Positions 1 to 7,445 of a stretch of 64,000 nucleotides of DNA are shown piece by piece. How positions within the stretch are numbered: the first letter of the stretch is position 1; the number at the start of each line of letters is the position of its first letter. Origin of the DNA: Peribacillus sp. FSL P2-0133 (GTDB lineage: Bacteria; Bacillota; Bacilli; Bacillales; DSM-1321). The stretch is taken from positions 4,400,001 to 4,464,000 of the forward strand of contig NZ_CP150254.1 of the NCBI RefSeq assembly GCF_037975445.1. Reading direction: 5' to 3'. Under the pieces are notes generated by a model. The model did no database searches and was not told the origin of the DNA. It saw only the letters and a list, made by a program, of their open reading frames with translations. A program made the translations under genes and the position numbers.

Positions 1-1094
1 ATTCCAAGTGGATCATGGCTGTAAAAGGCACTATAGATTGGATCGGCTAGCACCGACATGCCAACGACCGCCGGTATCGTAATGAACAACAAAATTTGGA
101 AAGCTTGGTTCAGCTGGCGGTTTAACTCTTCCGAATCCTCGCTTACATATGCCTTCGTCACCGAAGGGAGAAGCGCCATTGAAAACCCGGTTGCAAGCGT
201 CATCGGAATCAAGACAAGCTTCTGGGCATATACATTCAACACCCCAAGGGCATCTTCTGCGACATGCTGCAGCCCGATGGACGACATCGCCTTATTGAAA
301 GACAATAAGTCCGCAAATTGAAACAATGGCATCGCGATTCCGACGAATATGAAAGGAATCGACGATAGAAATATTTCTTTATAGATCTCCTTCAGGGAAA
401 TTTCCATCGTCCCCCGGTCTTTCTTCATCAAGCTGTCCAAATGGGGTTTTTGTTTTTTCCAATACCAAAATAACACTACTAAACCACCGACAGCCCCGAC
501 CGTCGCCGCGAAGGTAGCCATTTGGATGGCCCTCACTAACTCTCCATCAAGGACATTCAAAACAACATACACACCGGCCAAAAGGAACACGATGCGGACA
601 ATTTGTTCGATAACCTGAGATATCGCCGTTGGCTCCATCGCTTCATGACCTTGAAAGAAGCCGCGGATGATGCTCATGAACGGTACAAAAATCAAGGCGA
701 AGCTGACTGCCCGTATGATCTCCGTGACCGCTTCGACATCTTCCTGCTTGACCCCAAAGACTCCAGTGAACATCGGTGCCATCGTATAGAGAATCAAAAA
801 AGCAAGAAAACCGGTGACAACCATTAATTTCAGGCTCGATTTAAATAACTTCTCACCGACGGCGTACTCCTCGAGCGCATTATACTTCGAAATGAATTTA
901 GAAACAGCAAGCGGCATGCCTGCCGTTGCAAAGCTAATGAAAATGGTATATGGAACGTACCCATATTGATAAAGGGTAGCCCCTTTATTCCCAACCATAT
1001 GTTCAAATGGGATGACGTAAAATAAACCAAGTACCTTGGAAATAATCGCTCCCAGCGTTAATATAAAAGCCCCTTTTAAAAACTTAGATGACAT
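1..1094 (-). CDS. ytgP: MurJ/YtgP-type polysaccharide flippase (5' part, cut by window edge)
   Basis: Integral membrane protein of the MATE-like MviN/MurJ/SpoVB family, which moves lipid-linked cell wall precursors across the membrane. The N-terminus begins MSSKFLKGAFILTLGAIIS and continues through helices with the conserved GNKGATLYQYGYVPY region, then further hydrophobic segments. About 364 codons are visible; the C-terminus lies outside the window. The ATG at 1094 follows an AGGAAGGG ribosome binding site. It is divergent from the ytfP-like gene; the same two genes are neighbours in Bacillus subtilis, which supports YtgP rather than SpoVB. Family call is strong; the exact substrate (lipid II) is inferred. 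Confidence 0.88.
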   Translation of the reverse strand, partial: MSSKFLKGAFILTLGAIISKVLGLFYVIPFEHMVGNKGATLYQYGYVPYTIFISFATAGMPLAVSKFISKYNALEEYAVGEKLFKSSLKLMVVTGFLAFLILYTMAPMFTGVFGVKQEDVEAVTEIIRAVSFALIFVPFMSIIRGFFQGHEAMEPTAISQVIEQIVRIVFLLAGVYVVLNVLDGELVRAIQMATFAATVGAVGGLVVLFWYWKKQKPHLDSLMKKDRGTMEISLKEIYKEIFLSSIPFIFVGIAMPLFQFADLLSFNKAMSSIGLQHVAEDALGVLNVYAQKLVLIPMTLATGFSMALLPSVTKAYVSEDSEELNRQLNQAFQILLFITIPAVVGMSVLADPIYSAFYSHDPLG

Positions 1095-1299
1095 CTAATC
1101 CCTTCCTGCCTCTGTCAGTTACGTTTCACACGCTCTTTATCTTATCATATTAAAGTATTTTTTCTATAGAAAACTACAATCAAGTTTATCGTTTTCGAAG
1201 ATAATACACAAACAAATAATTCCTTTTTTTCTACATTCGCAATCTGACGGGCTCTTGCTATATAATGAAGGGACTGAAAATGATAAAGTGGTGATCAAT

Positions 1300-2565
1300 T
1301 TGAAATATGATGTAGTGGTAATTGGCGGCGGTCCTTCCGGATTGATGGCAGCAATAGCAGCCGGGGAAAAAGGGGCCAATGTCTTGTTAGTGGATAAGGG
1401 CGAGAAGCTTGGCAGGAAGCTTGCCATCTCGGGCGGCGGACGCTGCAACGTGACGAACAGGCTCTCAATCGATGAAATCATTCAGCATATCCCTGGTAAC
1501 GGGCGATTTCTATACAGTGCTTTCTCAGAGTTCAATAATGAAGACATTATTCAATTCTTTGAAAAATTGGGCGTGGCCCTTAAAGAAGAGGACCATGGCC
1601 GGATGTTCCCTGTCAACGATAAAGCGCAAAGTGTCGTGGATGCCCTTCTGACGCGCCTGTCTAATTTAAAAGTAACGATCTATAAGAACTCTCCAGTTGC
1701 GGAAGTTCTCTATGAACATGGAAAAACAAGCGGTGTCCGGTTAAAAGATGGACAGACCATTGATACAGATGCAGTCGTGATTGCAGTCGGCGGGAAATCA
1801 GTTCCCCACACCGGTTCAACCGGCGACGGCTACGCATGGGCTAAAAAGGCGGGGCATACGATTACTGAACTGTTCCCAACTGAAGTTCCCGTACTTAGCC
1901 ATGAAACATTCATTAAAGATCGCACACTTCAAGGTCTCGCACTTCGCGATGTTTCATTGAGTGTCCTTAATCCAAAGGGCAAGGCCCTGATCACACACCA
2001 AATGGATATGCTCTTCACCCATTTCGGCGTCTCCGGTCCAGCTGTTCTAAGATGCAGCCAATTCGTCGTGAAAGCGATGAAAAAATGGAACCTGTCGGAA
2101 GTGACAATGAAACTCGATGCCCTGCCGGACCGAAATAAGGAAGAGGTCTTTCAAGACATCATGAAGGAAATCAAAGCCGAACCGAAAAAAGCCATTAAAA
2201 ATACCTTAAAAGGTTTAGTTCCTGAACGATACCTTCACTTTCTGCTTGAGCGAAGCGGCATTGACCTTCAAGAACAAGGAGCGACGATATCAAATGAAAA
2301 AATCCGCCACTTTGCAGAGTTATGCAAGGACTTCCAATTCGGAGTACACGGCACCCAGCCGCTAGAAAAAGCCTTCGTAACGGGCGGAGGCGTATCCGTC
2401 AAAGAAATACACCCAAAAGAAATGGCATCCAAACTGATGGACGGACTGTATTTCTGCGGTGAAATTCTGGATATACACGGATACACAGGCGGCTATAATA
2501 TCACATCGGCATTAGTAACAGGAAGACTCGCCGGAATGAATGCAGCCATGTATGCCCGTTCATAA
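1300..2565 (+). CDS. ytfP: FAD-dependent oxidoreductase, HI0933/YtfP family
   Basis: Flavoprotein of the HI0933 family, whose physiological substrate is not established. An FAD-binding Rossmann motif ([14 protein letters not shown]) lies at the extreme N-terminus, followed by the family signature [16 protein letters not shown] and, near the C-terminus, [15 protein letters not shown]. The length (421 aa) matches the family. I chose TTG at 1300, just before [10 protein letters not shown], because AAAGTGGTGA lies in front and a TATAAT -10-like box sits at 1261-1266; GTG at 1291 is the alternative, and anything further upstream would overlap the promoter. It faces away from ytgP and ends at a shared bidirectional terminator. 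Confidence 0.92.
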   Translation: MKYDVVVIGGGPSGLMAAIAAGEKGANVLLVDKGEKLGRKLAISGGGRCNVTNRLSIDEIIQHIPGNGRFLYSAFSEFNNEDIIQFFEKLGVALKEEDHGRMFPVNDKAQSVVDALLTRLSNLKVTIYKNSPVAEVLYEHGKTSGVRLKDGQTIDTDAVVIAVGGKSVPHTGSTGDGYAWAKKAGHTITELFPTEVPVLSHETFIKDRTLQGLALRDVSLSVLNPKGKALITHQMDMLFTHFGVSGPAVLRCSQFVVKAMKKWNLSEVTMKLDALPDRNKEEVFQDIMKEIKAEPKKAIKNTLKGLVPERYLHFLLERSGIDLQEQGATISNEKIRHFAELCKDFQFGVHGTQPLEKAFVTGGGVSVKEIHPKEMASKLMDGLYFCGEILDIHGYTGGYNITSALVTGRLAGMNAAMYARS

Positions 2566-2571
2566 TTCCTA

Positions 2572-2605
2572 AAAAGAGGCTGATCCAAGCGGATCAGCCT
2601 CTTTT
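2572..2605. terminator. Bidirectional terminator between ytfP and atl
   Basis: A perfect 15-bp inverted repeat (AAAAGAGGCTGATCC and its complement) with a 4-nt loop. Its A-rich and T-rich ends make it usable from both strands, and it lies between two convergent genes. Confidence 0.9.
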
Positions 2606-2680
2606 AATGCGATCGTTATTTGGCCGTCCCGCAGTTTTCCAGTCCGCACCCGCGCCGTCTCTTTTATCCGGTTTTCCCGT

Positions 2681-2995
2681 TTAAAATATTTCTGGATGAT
2701 AGCGAAAAGCTTCGAGGTCAATGGTATTCCGTTCCGTGAATGTAATGCCTTCACTCTCGAGCATCGCCTTCTGGTGTTCTGCAGCGCCCTCTGCTTTTAT
2801 GCCGATTTCTCCCTTGGCATTAATTACCCGGTGCCAAGGAAGGTCATGTTTTTTGCTGCTTGAATGAAGGATCCTTACGACCTGCCTTGCACCGCGCGGA
2901 CTACCGGCGAGCTGTCCGATTTGACCATATGTCATCACTTTACCGCAAGGGATGTGTTGAATGATATTAATTACCCGTTCAGTAAAACTTTCCAA
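2681..2995 (-). CDS. atl: Alkyltransferase-like protein (Atl), DNA lesion recognition
   Basis: A 104-aa protein with only the C-terminal DNA-binding domain of O6-methylguanine-DNA methyltransferase. Helix-turn-helix and arginine-finger residues are present (VMTYGQIGQLAGSPRGARQV), but the catalytic PCHR motif reads PWHR at about residues 53-56. Tryptophan in place of the alkyl-acceptor cysteine is the hallmark of Atl proteins, which bind O6-alkylguanine and hand it to nucleotide excision repair instead of removing the alkyl group. The gene is convergent with ytfP and lies 19 bases downstream of the MEDS gene on the same strand, so the two may be co-transcribed. Confidence 0.9.
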   Translation of the reverse strand: MESFTERVINIIQHIPCGKVMTYGQIGQLAGSPRGARQVVRILHSSSKKHDLPWHRVINAKGEIGIKAEGAAEHQKAMLESEGITFTERNTIDLEAFRYHPEIF

Positions 2996-3014
2996 ATAAC
3001 TCGCCCCTTTTATT

Positions 3015-3575
3015 CTATCCGTTTGCTAACATCGTGATTTTTTCATCGGTTATCAGGACCCCATGATGCTTGATCAAGTTTGTTTTAAGCTCGTCAGGCA
3101 TTCTGCAGTCATCGTATGCACAAACAGAAATCAATCCTCGTTCCTTGATCAGTTTGTCGATTCCTTTTTCATATTCGCCTATCGCTAAGCTGACTTGATC
3201 GTTATGGCCCCATTCAACATGGCCCCAAGTCCGCACGTGCTGATTGCGTTTATTGTATATATCGATATTTTCCAAGAAATAATTAACCATCGTCGAAGGA
3301 TGGAAGTCTCCATGAAAACAATAAAAATCAAAATTATTCATAAGATGCACTTGCTCCAATTGCTCCTCATTTAAATGAAGCTGCAATTTCTTATACACGA
3401 AAGGAAAGATACGGTCATTTTCGACGACCAGGATATGGTCTCCCTGTTCAACACCGGCAATGATGAAAGTTGCCTCATTTTCAATGTAGGCTTCCAATTC
3501 ATTAAAACAGTAGAAAATATGGCCACCATCCGTTTGCTGTATATTTTCTAATAGTTGTATCATTTTATTATCCAA
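3015..3575 (-). CDS. MEDS-domain sensory protein
   Basis: A 186-aa soluble protein resembling the MEDS (DcmR sensory) domain, a P-loop-like fold related to KaiC/RecA ATPases but lacking a clear Walker A here. Recognisable features are an N-terminal GHIFYCFNELEAYIENEATF segment, ITAG-like FIIAGVEQGDHILVVEN, the FYCFHGDFHPSTMVNYF region, and a C-terminal ISVCAYDDCRMPDEL block. A TTG start at 3575 sits 9 nt after AAGGAG. The domain often accompanies histidine kinases or anti-sigma modules; none is adjacent. The role is unknown, and a regulatory or signalling function is inferred only from the domain. Confidence 0.75.
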   Translation of the reverse strand: MDNKMIQLLENIQQTDGGHIFYCFNELEAYIENEATFIIAGVEQGDHILVVENDRIFPFVYKKLQLHLNEEQLEQVHLMNNFDFYCFHGDFHPSTMVNYFLENIDIYNKRNQHVRTWGHVEWGHNDQVSLAIGEYEKGIDKLIKERGLISVCAYDDCRMPDELKTNLIKHHGVLITDEKITMLANG

Positions 3576-3729
3576 AATGGTTCACTCCTTCAAATACACC
3601 AGTCCGCACTATGTATTATGTATAACTCTAACCATTATCTCCGTATTTGTAAAATTCATAGAAGAATATAGTCAGTTTTTCCTAATGTCATCTGTTATGA
3701 TCGGGAATTTCGTTGAGTCGAATTGAGGC

Positions 3730-3924
3730 TGCATTTAGTCCACTCAACCGCTCATCCCGGCAAGTTTCTCGGCAGACGAAGTGACACAAGTCGATAACCC
3801 GATGGAGCGTCAAGGCCAACCATTTGAACTGGCTCCCACCTTTGTCTATCTCGCTTCTGATGATTCCCGTTTTGTGACGGGACAAACATTACATGTCAAC
3901 GGCGGGGAAGCGACATTGTCATAA
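3730..3924 (+). pseudogene. C-terminal remnant of a short-chain dehydrogenase/reductase
   Basis: Translation ending at TAA 3922-3924 gives PLIPASFSADEVTQ, then PMERQGQPFELAPTFVYLAS, then a VTGQTLHVNGGE tail. This is the typical C-terminus of YdaD/YhdF-like general-stress SDR enzymes. An in-frame TAG at 3736-3738 falls where the family normally has Trp (GPVWTPLIP), and no Rossmann-fold part exists upstream, so it is a decayed fragment. The upstream limit is approximate. Confidence 0.8.
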
Positions 3925-3962
3925 TTTCCACATCGAATATGCCCCCTCCCCGGGAAGTCATG

Positions 3963-4009
3963 AAAAAAAGACTACCTTGGATTGCCCGCCTTGCAGCAAT
4001 AGGTAGTCT
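3963..4009 (-). terminator. Terminator downstream of cse60
   Basis: Inverted repeat AGACTACCT/AGGTAGTCT with a second inner stem (ATTGC/GCAAT). The minus strand continues into a seven-T run, which places it as the terminator for the minus-strand gene ending at 4042. Confidence 0.8.
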
Positions 4010-4041
4010 GATATGAATGATATGGCCTTGCCGGCCGGCCT

Positions 4042-4227
4042 TTATTTTTTCTTATAGATGATCATCGCACTGAAACAGTAGATCTGTTCCTCTTCCTCTT
4101 CACCTGTAGTGGCGACATTATATTTGATATCGACGATTTGATTATCGCGAATGTCTTCAAGGAAAAAGTTCATTTCGTCCTCTAGATCTTTTTCATGCTC
4201 ATAATCAAATAATTTTACTTGTATCAT
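4042..4227 (-). CDS. cse60: Sporulation protein Cse60
   Basis: A 61-aa acidic protein (MIQVKLFDYEHEKDLEDEMN at the start, QIYCFSAMIIYKKK at the end). The spacing VDIKYNVA, an acidic run and IYCFSAM matches Cse60, a small SigE-dependent protein of the Bacillus mother cell whose molecular function is unknown. The ATG has a GGGGAG ribosome binding site. Monocistronic arrangement is suggested by its own terminator. I could not point to a convincing SigE promoter. Confidence 0.85.
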   Translation of the reverse strand: MIQVKLFDYEHEKDLEDEMNFFLEDIRDNQIVDIKYNVATTGEEEEEQIYCFSAMIIYKKK

Positions 4228-4289
4228 CGGCTCCCCGCCCTTTTACTATAATGATAGTTATTGTGCAGGATGCCCATTTTTCATGATGA

Positions 4290-5372
4290 TTATACTTGAT
4301 TTGTTTGTAACGCGGATAATATTGCAACAACTTCATCCCCGACTTCTTCTGTAGAAGCTGCCCCGCCCATATCAGGAGTCAGCGCCTTTTTATCGACCAT
4401 CACCTGTTCGATCACGTCCAAAATTTTTGCACCCCAAATGTCATGCCCAAAGAAATCGAGAATCTGACTGGCGGACCATATGGCCGCAAGTGGATTGGCG
4501 ATGCCTTGATGTGCAATATCCGGGGCTGAACCATGAATCGGTTCGAACATCGATGGATAAATCCGTTCCGGGTTTAAATTGGCACCAGCCGCCAGTCCCA
4601 TCCCGCCTGCAATGGCAGCACCTAAATCCGTGATGATGTCACCGAATAAATTGGAGGTGACGACGATTTGAAAGCGTTCGGGCTGTTTGACAAAATACAT
4701 GCTTGCCGCATCGACCAGATAGGAATTCGTTTCTACTTCCGGATACTCCTGTCCAATTTCTTCAAAAAGCTGATCCCAAAAAACCATTGAATAATTCAAT
4801 GCGTTCGCCTTGCTTATGCTCGTTAGCGTCCTGCCCGTCTTACGCGCAAGTTCATACGCATAACGGATGATCCTCTCCGTTCCCTTTCTGGAAAAGACCC
4901 CCGTCTGCAGTACCACTTCTTCCGGCTTGCCTTTAAAAAGCCAATCACCGGCACCGGAATATTCCCCTTCACTGTTTTCACGGATGACAACCATATCGAT
5001 TTGGTCACGAGTCACGTCTTTTAATGGACAGGGTGCACCTTGAAGCAATTTAACAGGTCGAACATTCACATATTGGTCAAATCCCTTTCTGATTTTCAGC
5101 AGAAGTTCACGTAAGGAAATATGGTCAGGGACACCAGGGTAACCGACAGCCCCAAGATACACGGCGTCAAACTTCATCAGTTGTTCCAGTCCGTCGTCGG
5201 GCAGCATTTTGCCGTGCTCAATGTAATATTCACAGCCCCATGGAAAATAGGTGAACTCGAAAGAAAAATCCCCGGCAATTGCAGCCACTTCTTTAAGTAC
5301 CTTTACACCCTCATTAATCACCTCAGGGCCAATCCCGTCACCCGCAATGACCGCTATTTTATGAACATTCAT
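4290..5372 (-). CDS. ycsA: Tartrate dehydrogenase / D-malate dehydrogenase (decarboxylating)
   Basis: A 360-aa member of the isocitrate/isopropylmalate dehydrogenase superfamily. These NAD- and metal-dependent enzymes oxidise and decarboxylate 2-hydroxyacids. Visible motifs are IAGDGIGPEV at the N-terminus, the substrate/NAD region AVGYPGVPDHISLRELLLKIRK, the VVIRENSEGEYSG stretch, and FEPIHGSAPDIA near the C-terminus. The tartrate/D-malate branch is favoured over LeuB because of SLRELLLKIRKGFDQYVNVRP and the absence of neighbouring leu genes. The ATG follows an AAGGAGAG ribosome binding site. The true substrate (D-malate, tartrate or related acid) cannot be fixed from sequence alone. Confidence 0.88.
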   Translation of the reverse strand: MNVHKIAVIAGDGIGPEVINEGVKVLKEVAAIAGDFSFEFTYFPWGCEYYIEHGKMLPDDGLEQLMKFDAVYLGAVGYPGVPDHISLRELLLKIRKGFDQYVNVRPVKLLQGAPCPLKDVTRDQIDMVVIRENSEGEYSGAGDWLFKGKPEEVVLQTGVFSRKGTERIIRYAYELARKTGRTLTSISKANALNYSMVFWDQLFEEIGQEYPEVETNSYLVDAASMYFVKQPERFQIVVTSNLFGDIITDLGAAIAGGMGLAAGANLNPERIYPSMFEPIHGSAPDIAHQGIANPLAAIWSASQILDFFGHDIWGAKILDVIEQVMVDKKALTPDMGGAASTEEVGDEVVAILSALQTNQV

Positions 5373-5465
5373 TCTTCAACTCTCCTTTTTCTATATTTTC
5401 TGATTTCAACATCCTAATTTTAACATATAATTTTTGCATTCCCGTCAGGGGGGAGGTTCATACAG

Positions 5466-5502
5466 AAAAAAGAGCCCTTTCATGATGAAAGGGCTCTTTT
5501 TT
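5466..5502. terminator. Strong bidirectional terminator
   Basis: AAAAAAGAGCCCTTTCAT mirrored by its complement with almost no loop, flanked by A and T runs. It lies directly after the mini zinc-ribbon gene on the minus strand. Confidence 0.9.
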
Positions 5503-5646
5503 TCACGCCTTCAAATATGCGCGTCTTTCCGCATATTCACGGCATTGTGAACAAACCATGATCTTTTTTCTTTCTTCATTCAAATAAGCCGTCACATTCT
5601 TGGATTTACGCTTACAAAAGTAACAGGTCTTTTTGAAGAACTTCAC
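5503..5646 (-). CDS. 47-aa zinc-ribbon-like mini-protein coupled to the rhodanese gene
   Basis: Reading from GTG 5646 gives a lysine-rich 47-aa protein with two CxxC pairs (CYFC at about residues 8-11 and CSQC at about 32-35), spaced as in a small zinc ribbon, and ending AERRAYLKA before TGA. The GTG overlaps the stop of the rhodanese gene (AAGTGA), so translation is probably coupled; there is no independent strong ribosome binding site. The tetra-cysteine layout and position argue for a real gene. Function unknown; a metal-binding or nucleic-acid role is conjecture. Confidence 0.7.
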   Translation of the reverse strand: MKFFKKTCYFCKRKSKNVTAYLNEERKKIMVCSQCREYAERRAYLKA

Positions 5647-5954
5647 TTAACGATGACTTCGCCGTCCCATTCAAGCATTCCGCCAACCATGTTTGCCACT
5701 TTATATCCTTGTTCCTGAAGATAGTGGCATACATTTTCACTGCGGCGTCCTGAACGGCAGATAAAAATATATTCTTTTTCTTTATCAAAATAGTCAAGGT
5801 TCGCCGGGATGTCATTCATGCGAATATGTTTCGCGCCTTCGATCATTCCCTCTTGCACTTCTTCGTCTTCACGAACATCTACAAGTTCCATCGCTTCGCC
5901 TGCCTCAAGCTTAGCTTCCACTTCTTCAGTTGTAATGATTTTGATTTCTTCCAT
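5643..5954 (-). CDS. Rhodanese-like domain protein
   Basis: A single-domain rhodanese of 103 aa. It has LVDVREDEEVQEGMIEGAKHI followed by the active-site loop CRSGRRS, whose cysteine would carry the persulfide. Such proteins relay sulfane sulfur or act in redox sensing in the cytoplasm. The start at 5954 (MEEIKII) is chosen because GAGGTG lies 6 nt upstream; the GTG three codons earlier would overlap that site. The downstream zinc-ribbon gene overlaps its stop. Comparable to the single-domain YqhL/YtwF type of Bacillus; the exact orthologue is not resolved. Confidence 0.9.
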   Translation of the reverse strand: MEEIKIITTEEVEAKLEAGEAMELVDVREDEEVQEGMIEGAKHIRMNDIPANLDYFDKEKEYIFICRSGRRSENVCHYLQEQGYKVANMVGGMLEWDGEVIVK

Positions 5955-6068
5955 AATTAGCACCTCGAATTATCGTTTGATTTATCTTTTTCATTATAGC
6001 AAAATTTCCAGTTAAACATCACATAATGGATTCGCTGATGAAAATTCCCTCATGCCATGTATTTATTT

Positions 6069-7403
6069 TCAGAAATTATCATCAACACTCAAATTTTTAT
6101 TGCTTCTAAAAACCATCTTGGATAAAAATGCTCCTAAAACTGCCGCCACTATCAGGATACCGAAAAGGATCGAATAATTGGCGATGATTCCTATCAATGT
6201 AGATGAGATGATACTCCCAAAATATCGAAAGGTCGAAAAGATTCCCGATGCCGAGCCCGATGCGGATTCCTCCACTGCTTCCAGGGAAGCGACCTGCATG
6301 CTTGTAAGCCCTAAACCGATAGCCAACCCATTCACGATAAGTGTGACGGCTAAATACATAAGCGACTGGATGTGGATGACGAATAAGAATAATAGATTCG
6401 TTAACACAGTGATGGCGAATGAAAGGAATATGACCTTTTCCGAAGAGTATTTCCGATTAAGCTGTCCGCCTATCATATTGCTTAAAGCCATTGAAATGGA
6501 GAACAGTGATAACATGACACCGCTCACGGAAACCGAAATATCCATTTTTGTGGTCATGATCAGCGGCATGACCAACAAAATCGCGTACATCGTGAAATTA
6601 TTGATCAACACAGATAAATTGGCATTCACGAATATAGGACTCTTAAATAAGCTAAAGTCTATAATCGGGGATGCGACAGAACGTTCTTTCCGTACGAACA
6701 ATCCCAGAAACAGAAGGCTCCCCATACCGAGTACGATGTACATCGTCGTTGATTCTGCATGAGTCAAAGTAATCAATAAAGTGATCGTAACGGCTAAATA
6801 AATGGAACCGATAACGTCCAATGGCTGTCGGGAATGCTTTTTCTGCATTTTTGGTAAAAGAAAAATGCCTCCAGCAAGTGCACCCAATAAAAAAGGGACG
6901 TTAACCAAGAATATCGCTTTCCAACTGGATACAGCAATCAAAAGCGAGCCTATCAATGGACCTACTGCCGCTCCCAGACCCATTCCCAACCCGAAAAATC
7001 CCAACACCCCCGGCAGCCGCTCACGTGAAACGGTCTGTCGGATAAGGGCAACGACATTCGGGATCAGCAATCCGCCCCCTATGGCCTGCAGTGACCGAAA
7101 AGCGACAAGCATGCCTATATTCGGCGCAAGCCCGCATCCAATTGAGGCAGCAAGGAATAGTAATATGCCAATTATATAAATTTTTCGATTGCCATATAAA
7201 TCCCCAAGTTTACCCGCAATCGGCTGGGTAACGGCCATTACAATGAGATAGATGGTGACGACCAAAGTGACACTGTGAATATCCAAACCGTAAAAGTCTG
7301 AAATCGAGCCCAGTGCTATCGAAATCATCGTTGAATTGATCGGTACGAGAAACGCCGCCATTAAAGTAAAAATGATCATCAGGAATTCTTTCTGTCTGCT
7401 CAT
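6069..7403 (-). CDS. MFS drug efflux transporter (DHA2/EmrB-like)
   Basis: A 444-aa polytopic protein with about 12-14 hydrophobic segments. Major facilitator motif A is visible (PIAGKLGDLYGNRKIYIIG) after TM2, and the antiporter-type motif C region appears as GFFGLGMGLGAAVGPLIG. This places it among proton-driven multidrug exporters. The ATG at 7403 is preceded by GAGGTGA. It lies 42 bases downstream of a rifampin-phosphotransferase-like gene on the same strand, so the two are probably one transcript pairing drug modification with export. That pairing is an inference; the substrate is unknown. Confidence 0.88.
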   Translation of the reverse strand: MSRQKEFLMIIFTLMAAFLVPINSTMISIALGSISDFYGLDIHSVTLVVTIYLIVMAVTQPIAGKLGDLYGNRKIYIIGILLFLAASIGCGLAPNIGMLVAFRSLQAIGGGLLIPNVVALIRQTVSRERLPGVLGFFGLGMGLGAAVGPLIGSLLIAVSSWKAIFLVNVPFLLGALAGGIFLLPKMQKKHSRQPLDVIGSIYLAVTITLLITLTHAESTTMYIVLGMGSLLFLGLFVRKERSVASPIIDFSLFKSPIFVNANLSVLINNFTMYAILLVMPLIMTTKMDISVSVSGVMLSLFSISMALSNMIGGQLNRKYSSEKVIFLSFAITVLTNLLFLFVIHIQSLMYLAVTLIVNGLAIGLGLTSMQVASLEAVEESASGSASGIFSTFRYFGSIISSTLIGIIANYSILFGILIVAAVLGAFLSKMVFRSNKNLSVDDNF

Positions 7404-7445
7404 TCTTTCACCTCAGTCCTTAAAACAACACTGTGTTCTACTTGC

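Noticed and set aside
2569-2754. 61-codon frame overlapping the 3' end of atl
   Set aside because: Runs through the bidirectional terminator, has no ribosome binding site and is in a different frame to atl.
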